Assembly (NCBI GenBank): GCA_030593665.1
Contig: JAUVGS010000156.1
Location: forward strand, 1 to 5,759
Origin: Chitinivibrionales bacterium
GTDB lineage: Bacteria > Fibrobacterota > Chitinivibrionia > Chitinivibrionales > JANQEN01
DNA: 5,759 nt
Direction: 5' to 3'
In this document: one piece after another, positions 1 to 5,759 of the stretch
Layout: each line of letters begins with the position of its first letter
Numbering within the stretch: the first letter of the stretch is position 1
Made by a program: the position numbers and the translations under genes
Notes under the pieces: model-generated
The model's input: the letters and a program-made list of their open reading frames with translations, nothing else
Database searches by the model: none
What the model was told of the DNA's origin: nothing

Positions 1-1618
1 GTTCTGTTTTCAATGTCAGGAAACAATGAAAAACACCGGTTGTACCGCAAATGGAATGTGCGGTAAAAAAGCTGATACAGCGAATCTTCAGGACCTTCTG
101 ATTTATACACTGAAAGGAATCGCTGTTGTTTCTGAAAAAGCAGATGTTGTTAAAAAATACACTGGTCGATTTTTCGTTAAATCTCTCTTTGCGACTATTA
201 CCAATACAAATTTTGACAACGATAAAATAATTGAGCTTATTAAGCGGGCTCTGCAAATCCGTGAAAGTATCAAGAGTGAATATGATATTAAAGAGGAACT
301 TCATGATAGTGCCGTGTGGAATTCGGATGACACAGACTTGGTTTATACTAAGGCGGAAACTGTCGGGATATTATCTCAGGAAAATGAAGATGTCCGATCC
401 CTGCGTGAACTGCTTATCTACGGATTAAAAGGTATTTCGGCTTACGCGGAACATGCTGCTGTTCTTGGTCATGAAGATGAAAATATTTACAAATTTTTGA
501 TAGAAGCCCTGGCTTCCACAACTAAAGAACTAAGCGTTGAAGATATGGTCGCAATGGTTCTGAAAGCAGGTGAATTCGCAGTTACAACAATGGCTCTTCT
601 TGACAAAGCAAACACCTCCGCCTATGGCAATCCTGAAATTACAGAGGTAAATATCGGCGTTCGCGGCAATCCGGGGATTCTCATTTCCGGCCATGATCTC
701 AAAGACATGGAGGAGCTGTTGGAACAGACAAAAGATACAGGAGTTGATGTGTATACTCATGGTGAAATGCTACCGGCAAATTCTTATCCGGCATTTAAAA
801 AATATGAGCATTTCGTTGGCAATTATGGCAATGCGTGGTGGAAGCAGAAGGAAGAGTTTGAAAAATTCAACGGCCCTGTTCTTCTGACAACAAACTGCCT
901 TGTTCCTCCAAAAGACTCCTATAAAGAGCGGGTTTTTACAACCGGTGATGTCGCATTCCCCGATGTAAAACATATCAGTGACAGAGAGGACAATAAGGCG
1001 AAAGATTTCTCAGAAATAATTGAACTCGCGGAAAAGTGTGAGGCTCCTGAAGAGATTGAAACCGGAACAATTGTCGGCGGTTTTGCTCACAATCAGGTGA
1101 TCGCTCTTGCTGACAAAGTCGTCGAGGCAGTAAAATCCGGAGCGATCAAACGCTTCATAGTTATGGCTGGCTGCGATGGCCGCCATAAAGAGAGAAACTA
1201 TTTTACCGAAGTGGCAGAACAGCTTCCGAAAGATTCCATTATTCTAACCGCAGGATGCGCGAAATACCGCTATAACAAACTGAAGCTTGGTGATATTGGA
1301 GGAATACCACGAGTCCTCGATGCCGGTCAGTGCAACGATTCTTATTCACTCGTTGTAATAGCTCTTAAATTAAAAGAAGTGTTCGAGTTGGAAACTATCA
1401 ATGATCTGCCGATCTCTTTTGATATTGCATGGTATGAGCAGAAGGCTGTTACTGTGCTTCTCGCACTGCTTTATCTCGGGGTTAAAGGAATTCGTCTTGG
1501 GCCGACACTTCCGGCGTTTCTTTCTCCCAATGTGGTAAATGTCCTGGTTGAAAATTTTGACATTAAACCGACTGGAGATGTTAAAGAAGATATTGAAGCC
1601 ATGATGACCGGGAAATAA
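1..1618 (+). CDS. hcp: Hybrid cluster protein (hydroxylamine reductase), class I; start codon cut by the window edge
   Basis: Cytoplasmic Fe-S/Fe-S-O enzyme. The family reduces hydroxylamine to ammonia in vitro and is linked to NO detoxification and protein S-nitrosylation. Base 1 (g) is most likely the last base of the ATG: the frame from base 2 reads FCFQCQET, the canonical Hcp N-terminus, and joins the ATG at 26, which is therefore internal (Met10). Full length is about 539 residues, close to the roughly 550 of characterised class I proteins. The N-terminal cluster cysteines C3, C6, C15 and C21 have CX2CX8CX5C spacing, the class I [4Fe-4S] pattern rather than the longer class II spacing. 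All expected hybrid-cluster ligands are visible: H232 (SGHDL), E256 (THGEM), C300 (TTNCL), C392 (AGCDG, the persulfide position), C420 (TAGCAKY), C445 (AGQCND), E480 and K482 (WYEQKAV). Their spacing agrees with the Desulfovibrio enzyme as I recall it. The enzyme should be functional. The promoter and any HcpR- or NsrR-type operator lie outside the window. No hcr-type reductase gene follows, as is usual for class I. Confidence 0.96.
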   Translation, partial: FCFQCQETMKNTGCTANGMCGKKADTANLQDLLIYTLKGIAVVSEKADVVKKYTGRFFVKSLFATITNTNFDNDKIIELIKRALQIRESIKSEYDIKEELHDSAVWNSDDTDLVYTKAETVGILSQENEDVRSLRELLIYGLKGISAYAEHAAVLGHEDENIYKFLIEALASTTKELSVEDMVAMVLKAGEFAVTTMALLDKANTSAYGNPEITEVNIGVRGNPGILISGHDLKDMEELLEQTKDTGVDVYTHGEMLPANSYPAFKKYEHFVGNYGNAWWKQKEEFEKFNGPVLLTTNCLVPPKDSYKERVFTTGDVAFPDVKHISDREDNKAKDFSEIIELAEKCEAPEEIETGTIVGGFAHNQVIALADKVVEAVKSGAIKRFIVMAGCDGRHKERNYFTEVAEQLPKDSIILTAGCAKYRYNKLKLGDIGGIPRVLDAGQCNDSYSLVVIALKLKEVFELETINDLPISFDIAWYEQKAVTVLLALLYLGVKGIRLGPTLPAFLSPNVVNVLVENFDIKPTGDVKEDIEAMMTGK

Positions 1619-1639
1619 ATACTTATGGTATCCGTTCAC

Positions 1640-1668
1640 CGGTTCGGGGGTTGCCTGCCGTTTTTTTT
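1640..1668 (+). terminator. Possible weak Rho-independent terminator after hcp
   Basis: An imperfect GC-rich hairpin can be drawn from 1640 to 1660. CGG at 1640-1642 pairs with CCG at 1658-1660, and GG at 1646-1647 pairs with CC at 1654-1655, with mismatches between. It is followed directly by eight T at 1661-1668. The position 22 bp after the hcp stop and the uninterrupted T tract favour a terminator. The poor stem argues against it. The same T tract can instead be the loop of a small GCCG/CGGC hairpin (1657-1660 with 1670-1673). If real, it would at least partly separate hcp from the zinc-ribbon gene downstream. Confidence 0.33.
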
Positions 1669-1727
1669 GCGGCGGGGTTCCTTCGTTTAAACTCGTTAGC
1701 GGTCACCTGATTAAGAAAGAGAAGCGT

Positions 1728-1946
1728 ATGCCAATGTATGAATATAAATGTGAAACGTGCGGTGAAGAGTTTGAGGAATTAGTGTCGGTTTTTACTGAAG
1801 ATACACCGTCATGTCCGGTGTGCGATTCCTTAAAAACACAGAAACAGGTATCGTTGACTGGCGGATTTAGAGAAAGTCTCTGGGCTGGCGCCGGCGCGAG
1901 CTGTTCCTGCAGTTCAGGATTTTCCTGCGTAGCACCCCGGAGGTAA
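1728..1946 (+). CDS. FmdB-family zinc-ribbon protein, 72 aa
   Basis: A small protein opening with MPMYEYKC, the signature start of the FmdB/CxxC_CXXC_SSSS zinc-ribbon family. Four cysteines, C8-X2-C11 and C29-X2-C32 (CPVC), form the predicted zinc-binding ribbon. An MPxY opening, acidic patch (EEFEE) and low-complexity Gly/Ala/Ser tail (residues 53-67) are usual for the family. The tail here carries three extra cysteines (C59, C61, C67). The length is normal. FmdB was named as a putative regulator next to formamidase genes in Methylophilus, but for most members the role is unknown. DNA binding or another Zn-dependent function is inference only. The ATG at 1728 follows a purine-rich stretch (1713-1723, AAGAAAGAGAAG-like) serving as a modest ribosome binding site. 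It lies 109 bp after hcp on the same strand, so co-transcription is possible but not shown. It converges on the GAF gene. Confidence 0.88.
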   Translation: MPMYEYKCETCGEEFEELVSVFTEDTPSCPVCDSLKTQKQVSLTGGFRESLWAGAGASCSCSSGFSCVAPRR

Positions 1947-1949
1947 ATT

Positions 1950-2010
1950 AGTGTCTGTCCGGAAAGTACCTGTTTGCTGTCATTCCGGTATGCTTTTAGG
2001 CCGGAATCCA
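1950..2010. repeat. REP-like intergenic inverted repeat
   Basis: ATTCCGG at 1982-1988 and CCGGAAT at 2001-2007 form a perfect 7-bp stem around a 12-base loop. The surrounding text, TGTCATTCCGG then GGCCGGAATCCAG, is of a type seen as short dispersed palindromes in many bacterial genomes. Such elements give spurious translations containing LDSGLK and RNDS, which appear here on the minus strand. A further TCCGGA palindrome at 1958-1963 lies just upstream and may belong to the same element. It sits between two convergent genes, the usual niche for such repeats. No T tract follows on either strand, so it is not a canonical terminator, although the structure could stabilise transcript 3' ends. Dispersal is inferred, because only one copy lies in this window. 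Confidence 0.5.
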
Positions 2011-2047
2011 GCTTTTCCACACCTAAGTTCTACCGCGGCTTTTTGTA

Positions 2048-3853
2048 TTATCTCTTCTCATCAAAATAGGGCATGAGATTAGCGAGGCCTTTGGATAACT
2101 GCAGGCAGAACTTGAGGAATACTTCTTTGTCCTGTTCGGTAAAACTGCGGGAACCATAAAGGTCAAGGGATTTCTTACCATAGAGCGATAACACACCGGC
2201 AATCTGCGTACCTTTGCTGAATATTTTGCTCAGAAGGGAGTGAGGATATTCTTTACCAACAGCAACACCTTCCTGGCGGAGGTCTTCAACCAGGAGCACT
2301 TCATCGCCGGGTACTGTCTTGTCAAGTATTACAGCGTCAAGTTCTTCAATTCTCTTAAGGCGGGCATATTGATCTTCTATTGAAAAGGATTTATATATCT
2401 CAAGATGGTCGGAAACCGGATCCAGAAGCCAGAATACGCCAGCCTCAGCTTCCATGATCAGGCAGGCATAGGGCAATGCAAAATTAATTAACTCTTTCAC
2501 ATTTGTGGAAGAGGCAATATTAAAAGAGGCTTCGGAAACAGCAGAGAGTTTTGTCGATTGCATTTTAAGAAATTGCATTTCAGCATTTTTATTAAACTCA
2601 TGCGCAATCATTTCTCCAATCCGGGCTACTATCTTCTCTTCTTCGGTCATATCATTTTTATTCGATATCATATGAAGAAACAGAAGCCCTACCAGGCGTT
2701 TCTGCAACCTTATCGGGTGGGCAATATACCAACGGCGCTGCGCTGAATTGAGATCAGGCGTTTGTAAACCGATTGTTTTCATATCTTTTAGCGCTTCTTT
2801 GGTAATGTATTCATTGAGTTTAATCTTCTTGCCCCGTAACAAATTCATATTAAACGAGCTTGAGGCCTTCACATAGAAACTTCGCTTCTCTTCATCATAC
2901 TCATAATAGTTACAGATTACTCCGCCCGAGGAATTGGCAATCTTCATAAGCAGCAGATTCAGCCGCTCTTCAAAAGGAAAGTCAAGATCCAGTATTGCCT
3001 GAGCACTGCCTATAAGCGATAGCGAAAAAGCCGAGCTGGAAATCATTTCAAATTCTTTGGATACTTTTATAACATCGGCTGCAAAATGTGAAAGGTCCTC
3101 AACATATTTAAGATCAGCCTGCGTGAATATACGATTTTTGTTCTTGCTGTTTATATTGATTACCCCGACTATTTCAGAACCTATCTGCAAAGGACAGGAT
3201 ATCGCTGATACAAGGTCTGATCGCTCTTTGCCATCACTGTGATCTTCCCTGCCCACGGGGCCGGTAAGTAAAACCGATTTTCCTGTTCGCGCAACTTTCC
3301 CGGCGACACCTTTCCCGAACTTCTGCTCAGTTGCCCGGACAACATCAACATTCAATCCATCAGCCATCTCTATCTTCAGGAACCGTTTTTGCGGTTCAAC
3401 CAGCATAATTGATCCTGAATCGGCGCCGCATGAACCGATAGCAACTTCAAGGAAAAGTTTCAGAAGTTCTTCCTTGTTTTTTGATAACAGAACCGCCTGT
3501 TTAATCTCGTGAAGGCTGTTTAATATATGTGTACGTTCCTGATCCAGGTCAGTAGTCTGCCCAATTCCTCTCCCACCGGAGAGAAATAATATTCGCGCAC
3601 TTAAACCGCTGATAATATCAATTTTTTCAAATCGCAACTGCTTGAGCATTTCAGCAACTTCATGGCTGTCAGTTGCATTGATAATCACGTCAAGAAACTG
3701 GTATCGTTCAAGCTCCCTGAGGTCTTCAACTTCCGGGTTAACTATCCTGACAATACGTATTCCCTGGATTTCCAGTAACTGCGAAAGAATAGAGGTAGTC
3801 TCTCTGGTAATTCCAACGATTGCAACATTCTTATATTTAGCGGCAAGTATCAT
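2048..3853 (-). CDS. Rossmann-like plus triple-GAF sensor-type protein, 601 aa
   Basis: A soluble protein with no signal peptide or membrane segment. Residues 8-90 look like a small Rossmann-type domain: a hydrophobic strand (NVAIVGIT), helix, strand (IRIVRIVN), then LDVIINATDS, but without a classical GxGxxG loop. Residues about 127-265 form a clear GAF domain, with GSIMLVE, FGKGVAGKVARTGK (179-192), AISCPL (217-222) and GVININS (230-236). Residues about 293-423 (ending in AHPIRL...VGLLFLHM) and about 437-595 (ending in TQIAGVLSLYG...FTEQDKEVF) appear to be two more divergent GAF domains. GAF domains bind small ligands, haem or chromophores, or simply dimerise; none of those ligands can be assigned here. 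There is no histidine kinase, GGDEF, HD-GYP, AAA+ or DNA-binding segment, so signalling must go through a partner, or the protein is a stand-alone sensor. The ATG at 3853 is the only start before an in-frame stop upstream; AAAGAG three bases before it is a weak ribosome binding site. It is divergent from rlmI. The fold calls are from pattern only. Confidence 0.85.
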   Translation of the reverse strand: MILAAKYKNVAIVGITRETTSILSQLLEIQGIRIVRIVNPEVEDLRELERYQFLDVIINATDSHEVAEMLKQLRFEKIDIISGLSARILFLSGGRGIGQTTDLDQERTHILNSLHEIKQAVLLSKNKEELLKLFLEVAIGSCGADSGSIMLVEPQKRFLKIEMADGLNVDVVRATEQKFGKGVAGKVARTGKSVLLTGPVGREDHSDGKERSDLVSAISCPLQIGSEIVGVININSKNKNRIFTQADLKYVEDLSHFAADVIKVSKEFEMISSSAFSLSLIGSAQAILDLDFPFEERLNLLLMKIANSSGGVICNYYEYDEEKRSFYVKASSSFNMNLLRGKKIKLNEYITKEALKDMKTIGLQTPDLNSAQRRWYIAHPIRLQKRLVGLLFLHMISNKNDMTEEEKIVARIGEMIAHEFNKNAEMQFLKMQSTKLSAVSEASFNIASSTNVKELINFALPYACLIMEAEAGVFWLLDPVSDHLEIYKSFSIEDQYARLKRIEELDAVILDKTVPGDEVLLVEDLRQEGVAVGKEYPHSLLSKIFSKGTQIAGVLSLYGKKSLDLYGSRSFTEQDKEVFLKFCLQLSKGLANLMPYFDEKR

Positions 3854-4151
3854 AGGCTCTTTATATAATTCTTAATTGGAAATATTCCCCACTGAGGCAG
3901 AAAGAGAGTGTTCGTATTTTCTAAAATTCCTTCCCATTGAAAATAATCGTAAAACGTTCTTGATATCAAGGGAATTCGCTCATGAAATGTTTCTCAAACG
4001 TTTTTTCTCTGTTACGTTTTATTGTGCAATTAAATTTCCCTTTTTTCAATCTAATAATAATTCCAGCGGTATAATTTAGAATTACAGGTAAATTGCTTTT
4101 AATTATTAGCTGGTCTGAAACATTCTTTAGCAACAATATATTTTATCCTCC
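3854..4151. other. AT-rich divergent intergenic region with palindromes
   Basis: These 298 bases separate the divergent GAF and rlmI genes and must hold promoters for both. I see no convincing gene. Visible structure includes a perfect 12-bp palindrome CTTGATATCAAG (3959-3970), an 8-bp palindrome AAACGTTT (3996-4003), AACGTT (3953-3958), and an inverted pair TAAAACGT (3950-3957) with ACGTTTTA (4014-4021). These could be operators, but no known regulator can be named. No clear sigma-70 promoter is seen on the minus strand; TATATA-type sequence about 10 bases before the GAF start is too close to serve an ordinary leader. Confidence 0.5.
4045..4075 (+). promoter_or_regulatory. Candidate sigma-70 promoter for rlmI
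   Basis: A perfect -10 hexamer TATAAT lies at 4070-4075. The best -35 candidate is the weak TTCAAT at 4045-4050, with a 19-base spacer, and there is no extended -10 TG. Transcription from here would give a leader of about 70 bases before the rlmI ATG. In an AT-rich intergenic region a TATAAT can arise by chance, so confidence is limited. Confidence 0.35.
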
Positions 4152-5339
4152 ATGATCAAAGTCATTCTCAAGAAAAGTCGGGAGAAATCTCTTCTCAGGC
4201 GGCATCCATGGATATTCTCCGGTGCTATTGCGAAAACCGAAGGGAATCCACAGCCCGGTGAAACAGTAAACATTCGAGGTGCTGACAACACCGATTTTGG
4301 TTCAGGTGCTTATTCCCCTCATTCACAGATCCGTGTCCGTGTCTGGACCTTCAATCCTGGTGAAGAGGTAACGCCTGCTTTTTTTCAAACACGACTTGAG
4401 CAAGCGCTTGCATTACGTGATCATATAATACAGAAATCAAATTTACCATCTTATCGGCTGATCAATGCAGAATCCGACGGCTTTCCCGGGCTGATAGTCG
4501 ACCGGTATGCCGATTTTCTGGTGTGCCAGTTTCTCTCGGCCGGTGCTGAATTCCAAAAAGACACTATTGTTGAACTGCTTAATGCACTTATACCGAATTC
4601 AGGTATCTATGAACGTTCTGATGCAGCGGTCCGCAAAAAAGAGGGCCTTGTTCAACAGGTCGGTGTTCTTTCCGGCAATGAGCCTCCGGAATTGCTTGAA
4701 ATCAACGAAGGGCCGTATAAATTTTTCGTTGATATAAAAAACGGCCACAAAACCGGATTCTATCTTGATCAGCGTGAGAATCGTAATAGTATTGTAACTT
4801 ATGCGCACAATGCACAGGTACTCAACTGTTTTTCCTATACCGGCGGTTTTACTGTTACCGCACTCAAAGGAGACGCTGAATCAGTCACCAATATAGACTC
4901 GTCCGCATCAGTACTTGAACTCCTGCAAAAAAATATCATGGTAAATAATCTTGACACGGCAAGAATAGAAAACAGAGTTGGTGATGTCGCTGCCATTCTT
5001 CGACAATACCGGGATGCTGCCAGACAGTTTGACATGATTATCCTTGATCCGCCGAAATTTGCCGAATCGCGCAGCCAGGTACAAAAAGCAAGCCGTGCGT
5101 ATAAAGATATCAATCTTCTGGCATGCAAACTTCTCAGACCTGATGGTATCCTGGTAACGTTCTCATGCTCCGGGCTTGTAAGCAGAGACCTGTTTCAGAA
5201 AATCGTTGCTGATGCCGCTCTTGATGCAGGCCGTGACGTTCAAATCATTCGCCAGCTCTCACAATCCCCTGACCATCCGGTTGCGACCAATTTTCCGGAG
5301 GGTAACTATTTAAAGGGAATGGTGTGCAGGGTTTATTAA
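4152..5339 (+). CDS. rlmI: 23S rRNA (cytosine-C5)-methyltransferase, RlmI type, 395 aa
   Basis: SAM-dependent enzyme of the RlmI/RlmK family. E. coli RlmI makes m5C1962 in 23S rRNA. Domains in order: N-terminal PUA-like RNA-binding domain (about 1-75, with the characteristic RRHPWIFSGAI at 16-26), a central beta-rich domain (about 76-190, with ESDGFPGLIVDRY at 107-119), and a Rossmann methyltransferase domain (about 195-395). Motifs: KTGFYLDQREN (200-210); motif I LNCFSYTGGF (224-233) for SAM; acidic D249 after beta-2; DPPKF (299-303); and FSCSG (337-341), whose C339 is the likely catalytic cysteine. The C-terminus (DAGRDV...DHPV...FPEGNYLKG...CRV) closely follows E. coli RlmI as I recall it. 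Length is normal for the family (about 396). The ATG at 4152 matches the family N-terminus, and an in-frame stop at 4128 rules out a longer form with a useful start. No Shine-Dalgarno is seen; the bases just before the ATG are TATCCTCC. Monocistronic by layout. The exact target base is inferred from homology. Confidence 0.95.
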   Translation: MIKVILKKSREKSLLRRHPWIFSGAIAKTEGNPQPGETVNIRGADNTDFGSGAYSPHSQIRVRVWTFNPGEEVTPAFFQTRLEQALALRDHIIQKSNLPSYRLINAESDGFPGLIVDRYADFLVCQFLSAGAEFQKDTIVELLNALIPNSGIYERSDAAVRKKEGLVQQVGVLSGNEPPELLEINEGPYKFFVDIKNGHKTGFYLDQRENRNSIVTYAHNAQVLNCFSYTGGFTVTALKGDAESVTNIDSSASVLELLQKNIMVNNLDTARIENRVGDVAAILRQYRDAARQFDMIILDPPKFAESRSQVQKASRAYKDINLLACKLLRPDGILVTFSCSGLVSRDLFQKIVADAALDAGRDVQIIRQLSQSPDHPVATNFPEGNYLKGMVCRVY

Positions 5340-5395
5340 ACATCAGTTACTTTATAATATTCAGACCTCAGTATAAATCGCAAGTTTCTTTTCCT

Positions 5396-5465
5396 CTATT
5401 GTCCTCCTCGTCCTCGATCCGTTTTTTTTCCAGTTAAAAAGAAAAAAACGAGAAGGAGGACATAG
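5396..5465. terminator. Long imperfect hairpin between convergent genes, possible bidirectional terminator
   Basis: The outer stem is CTAT (5396-5399) with ATAG (5462-5465) and, after one bulged T, GTCCTCCT (5401-5408) with AGGAGGAC (5454-5461). After an asymmetric internal loop (11 against 3 bases), an inner stem pairs CG plus T tract (5420-5428) with A tract plus CG (5442-5450), closing on a loop of about 13 bases. It lies 56 bp after the rlmI stop and 20 bp past the stop of the minus-strand gene, so it is placed to end both transcripts. It is not a textbook terminator, because the T and A tracts lie inside the stem rather than after it. It may instead be a dispersed repeat or a small mobile-element remnant. 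Confidence 0.5.
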
Positions 5466-5485
5466 TCTACGGGAGAGACATAATC

Positions 5486-5759
5486 TTAAACTTTTCCCGT
5501 TACTGACAACTGCAACCGCTTCGCCATATAAGCAAACTTATACAAATAATTCAGATTGCCATCGAGGGTAATATCCTGCTTAAGAATAGAGTTGAGGATA
5601 TCAGGTTTTGGGGAGAGTAAAAAGTTACGTAATGCCGCAGCATTCTTAAAATTAACAGTAATATCAGTAGTATCTATTACTCCCTCTTTTACCTTCATTT
5701 TATTATTGGTAAAGCTCGCCGAAACCGTTATCTGATTATCCTTGCTTTTAAACAGGTAT
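5486..5759 (-). CDS. C-terminal part of an SCP2-like (sterol carrier protein type) lipid-binding protein, partial
   Basis: The frame is open from the right edge of the window to the stop at 5486-5488, giving 90 residues. The ATG at 5698 is internal, since 20 more codons read in frame upstream of it to the edge (YLFKSKDNQITVSASF...). The visible part has the alternating strand pattern and ending of an SCP2 domain: TTDITVNFKN strand, a helix with ALRNFL, then ILKQDITLDGNLNYLYKFAYM and LQLSVTG. SCP2 domains bind lipids or acyl chains in a hydrophobic pocket. Nothing in this fragment shows a ligand or a partner enzyme. It converges on rlmI, with a large hairpin between them. The N-terminal half and true start lie beyond the window, so a fusion to another domain cannot be excluded. 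The family call rests on pattern recognition of a short stretch. Confidence 0.6.
   Translation of the reverse strand, partial: YLFKSKDNQITVSASFTNNKMKVKEGVIDTTDITVNFKNAAALRNFLLSPKPDILNSILKQDITLDGNLNYLYKFAYMAKRLQLSVTGKV

Noticed and set aside
1703..2020. Minus-strand open frame of 105 codons across the FmdB-like gene and the intergenic repeat
   Set aside because: It runs antisense to a recognisable zinc-ribbon gene, and its start region is just the translation of the REP-like palindrome (LDSGLK...RNDS), a common annotation artefact.
3959..3970. FNR/CRP-type operator at CTTGATATCAAG
   Set aside because: The half-sites abut with no four-base spacer, so it does not match the FNR or CRP consensus. 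Kept only as an unassigned palindrome.
3876..4079. Plus-strand open frame of 67 codons in the divergent intergenic region
   Set aside because: TTG start, no ribosome binding site, no recognisable motif, and it runs across the palindromes and the candidate promoter.
4835..5128. Minus-strand open frame of 97 codons inside rlmI
   Set aside because: Antisense shadow of strongly conserved methyltransferase motifs; the translation has no family features.
5352..5357. TATAAT after rlmI as a promoter
   Set aside because: No -35 element is seen, and no plus-strand gene follows in the window. It is likely chance in an AT-rich spacer.
1..5759. CRISPR array, tRNA, rRNA, riboswitch, transposase or phage genes
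   Set aside because: No regularly spaced direct repeats, cloverleaf, conserved rRNA segments, or mobile-element protein motifs were seen on either strand.

Overview
The window (about 45% GC by eye) carries five protein genes and no RNA gene, CRISPR array, transposase or phage gene that I can see. It looks like ordinary bacterial chromosome. The class I (four-cysteine, [4Fe-4S]-type) hybrid cluster protein is the form typical of strict anaerobes. Together with the otherwise generic gene set this suggests an anaerobic or microaerobic bacterium. The sequence alone does not support a phylum.

Layout. (1) Bases 1-1618, plus strand: hcp, a complete hybrid cluster protein except that the first two bases of its start codon lie before the window. 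(2) 1728-1946, plus: a 72-residue FmdB-type zinc-ribbon protein, 109 bp behind hcp, with a weak possible terminator between them. (3) 1947-2047: a convergent intergenic stretch holding a short REP-like inverted repeat. (4) 2048-3853, minus: a 601-residue cytosolic sensor-like protein with a Rossmann-like N-terminus and three GAF-like domains, but no recognisable output domain. (5) 3854-4151: a 298-bp AT-rich divergent intergenic region with palindromes and a possible promoter. (6) 4152-5339, plus: rlmI, a 23S rRNA m5C methyltransferase. (7) 5340-5485: a convergent intergenic region dominated by a long imperfect hairpin. (8) 5486-5759, minus: the C-terminal 90 residues of an SCP2-like lipid-binding protein that runs off the right edge.

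The genes do not form one pathway. Hcp handles nitrosative or hydroxylamine stress, RlmI modifies the ribosome, and the FmdB-like and GAF proteins have no assigned role. The gene order (two convergent pairs and one divergent pair) means the only possible co-transcribed pair is hcp with the FmdB-like gene, and that link is uncertain. No clearly new multi-gene system is visible. The items most worth a second look are the output-less GAF protein, the T/A-armed hairpin at 5396-5465 and the REP-like element at about 1950-2010.
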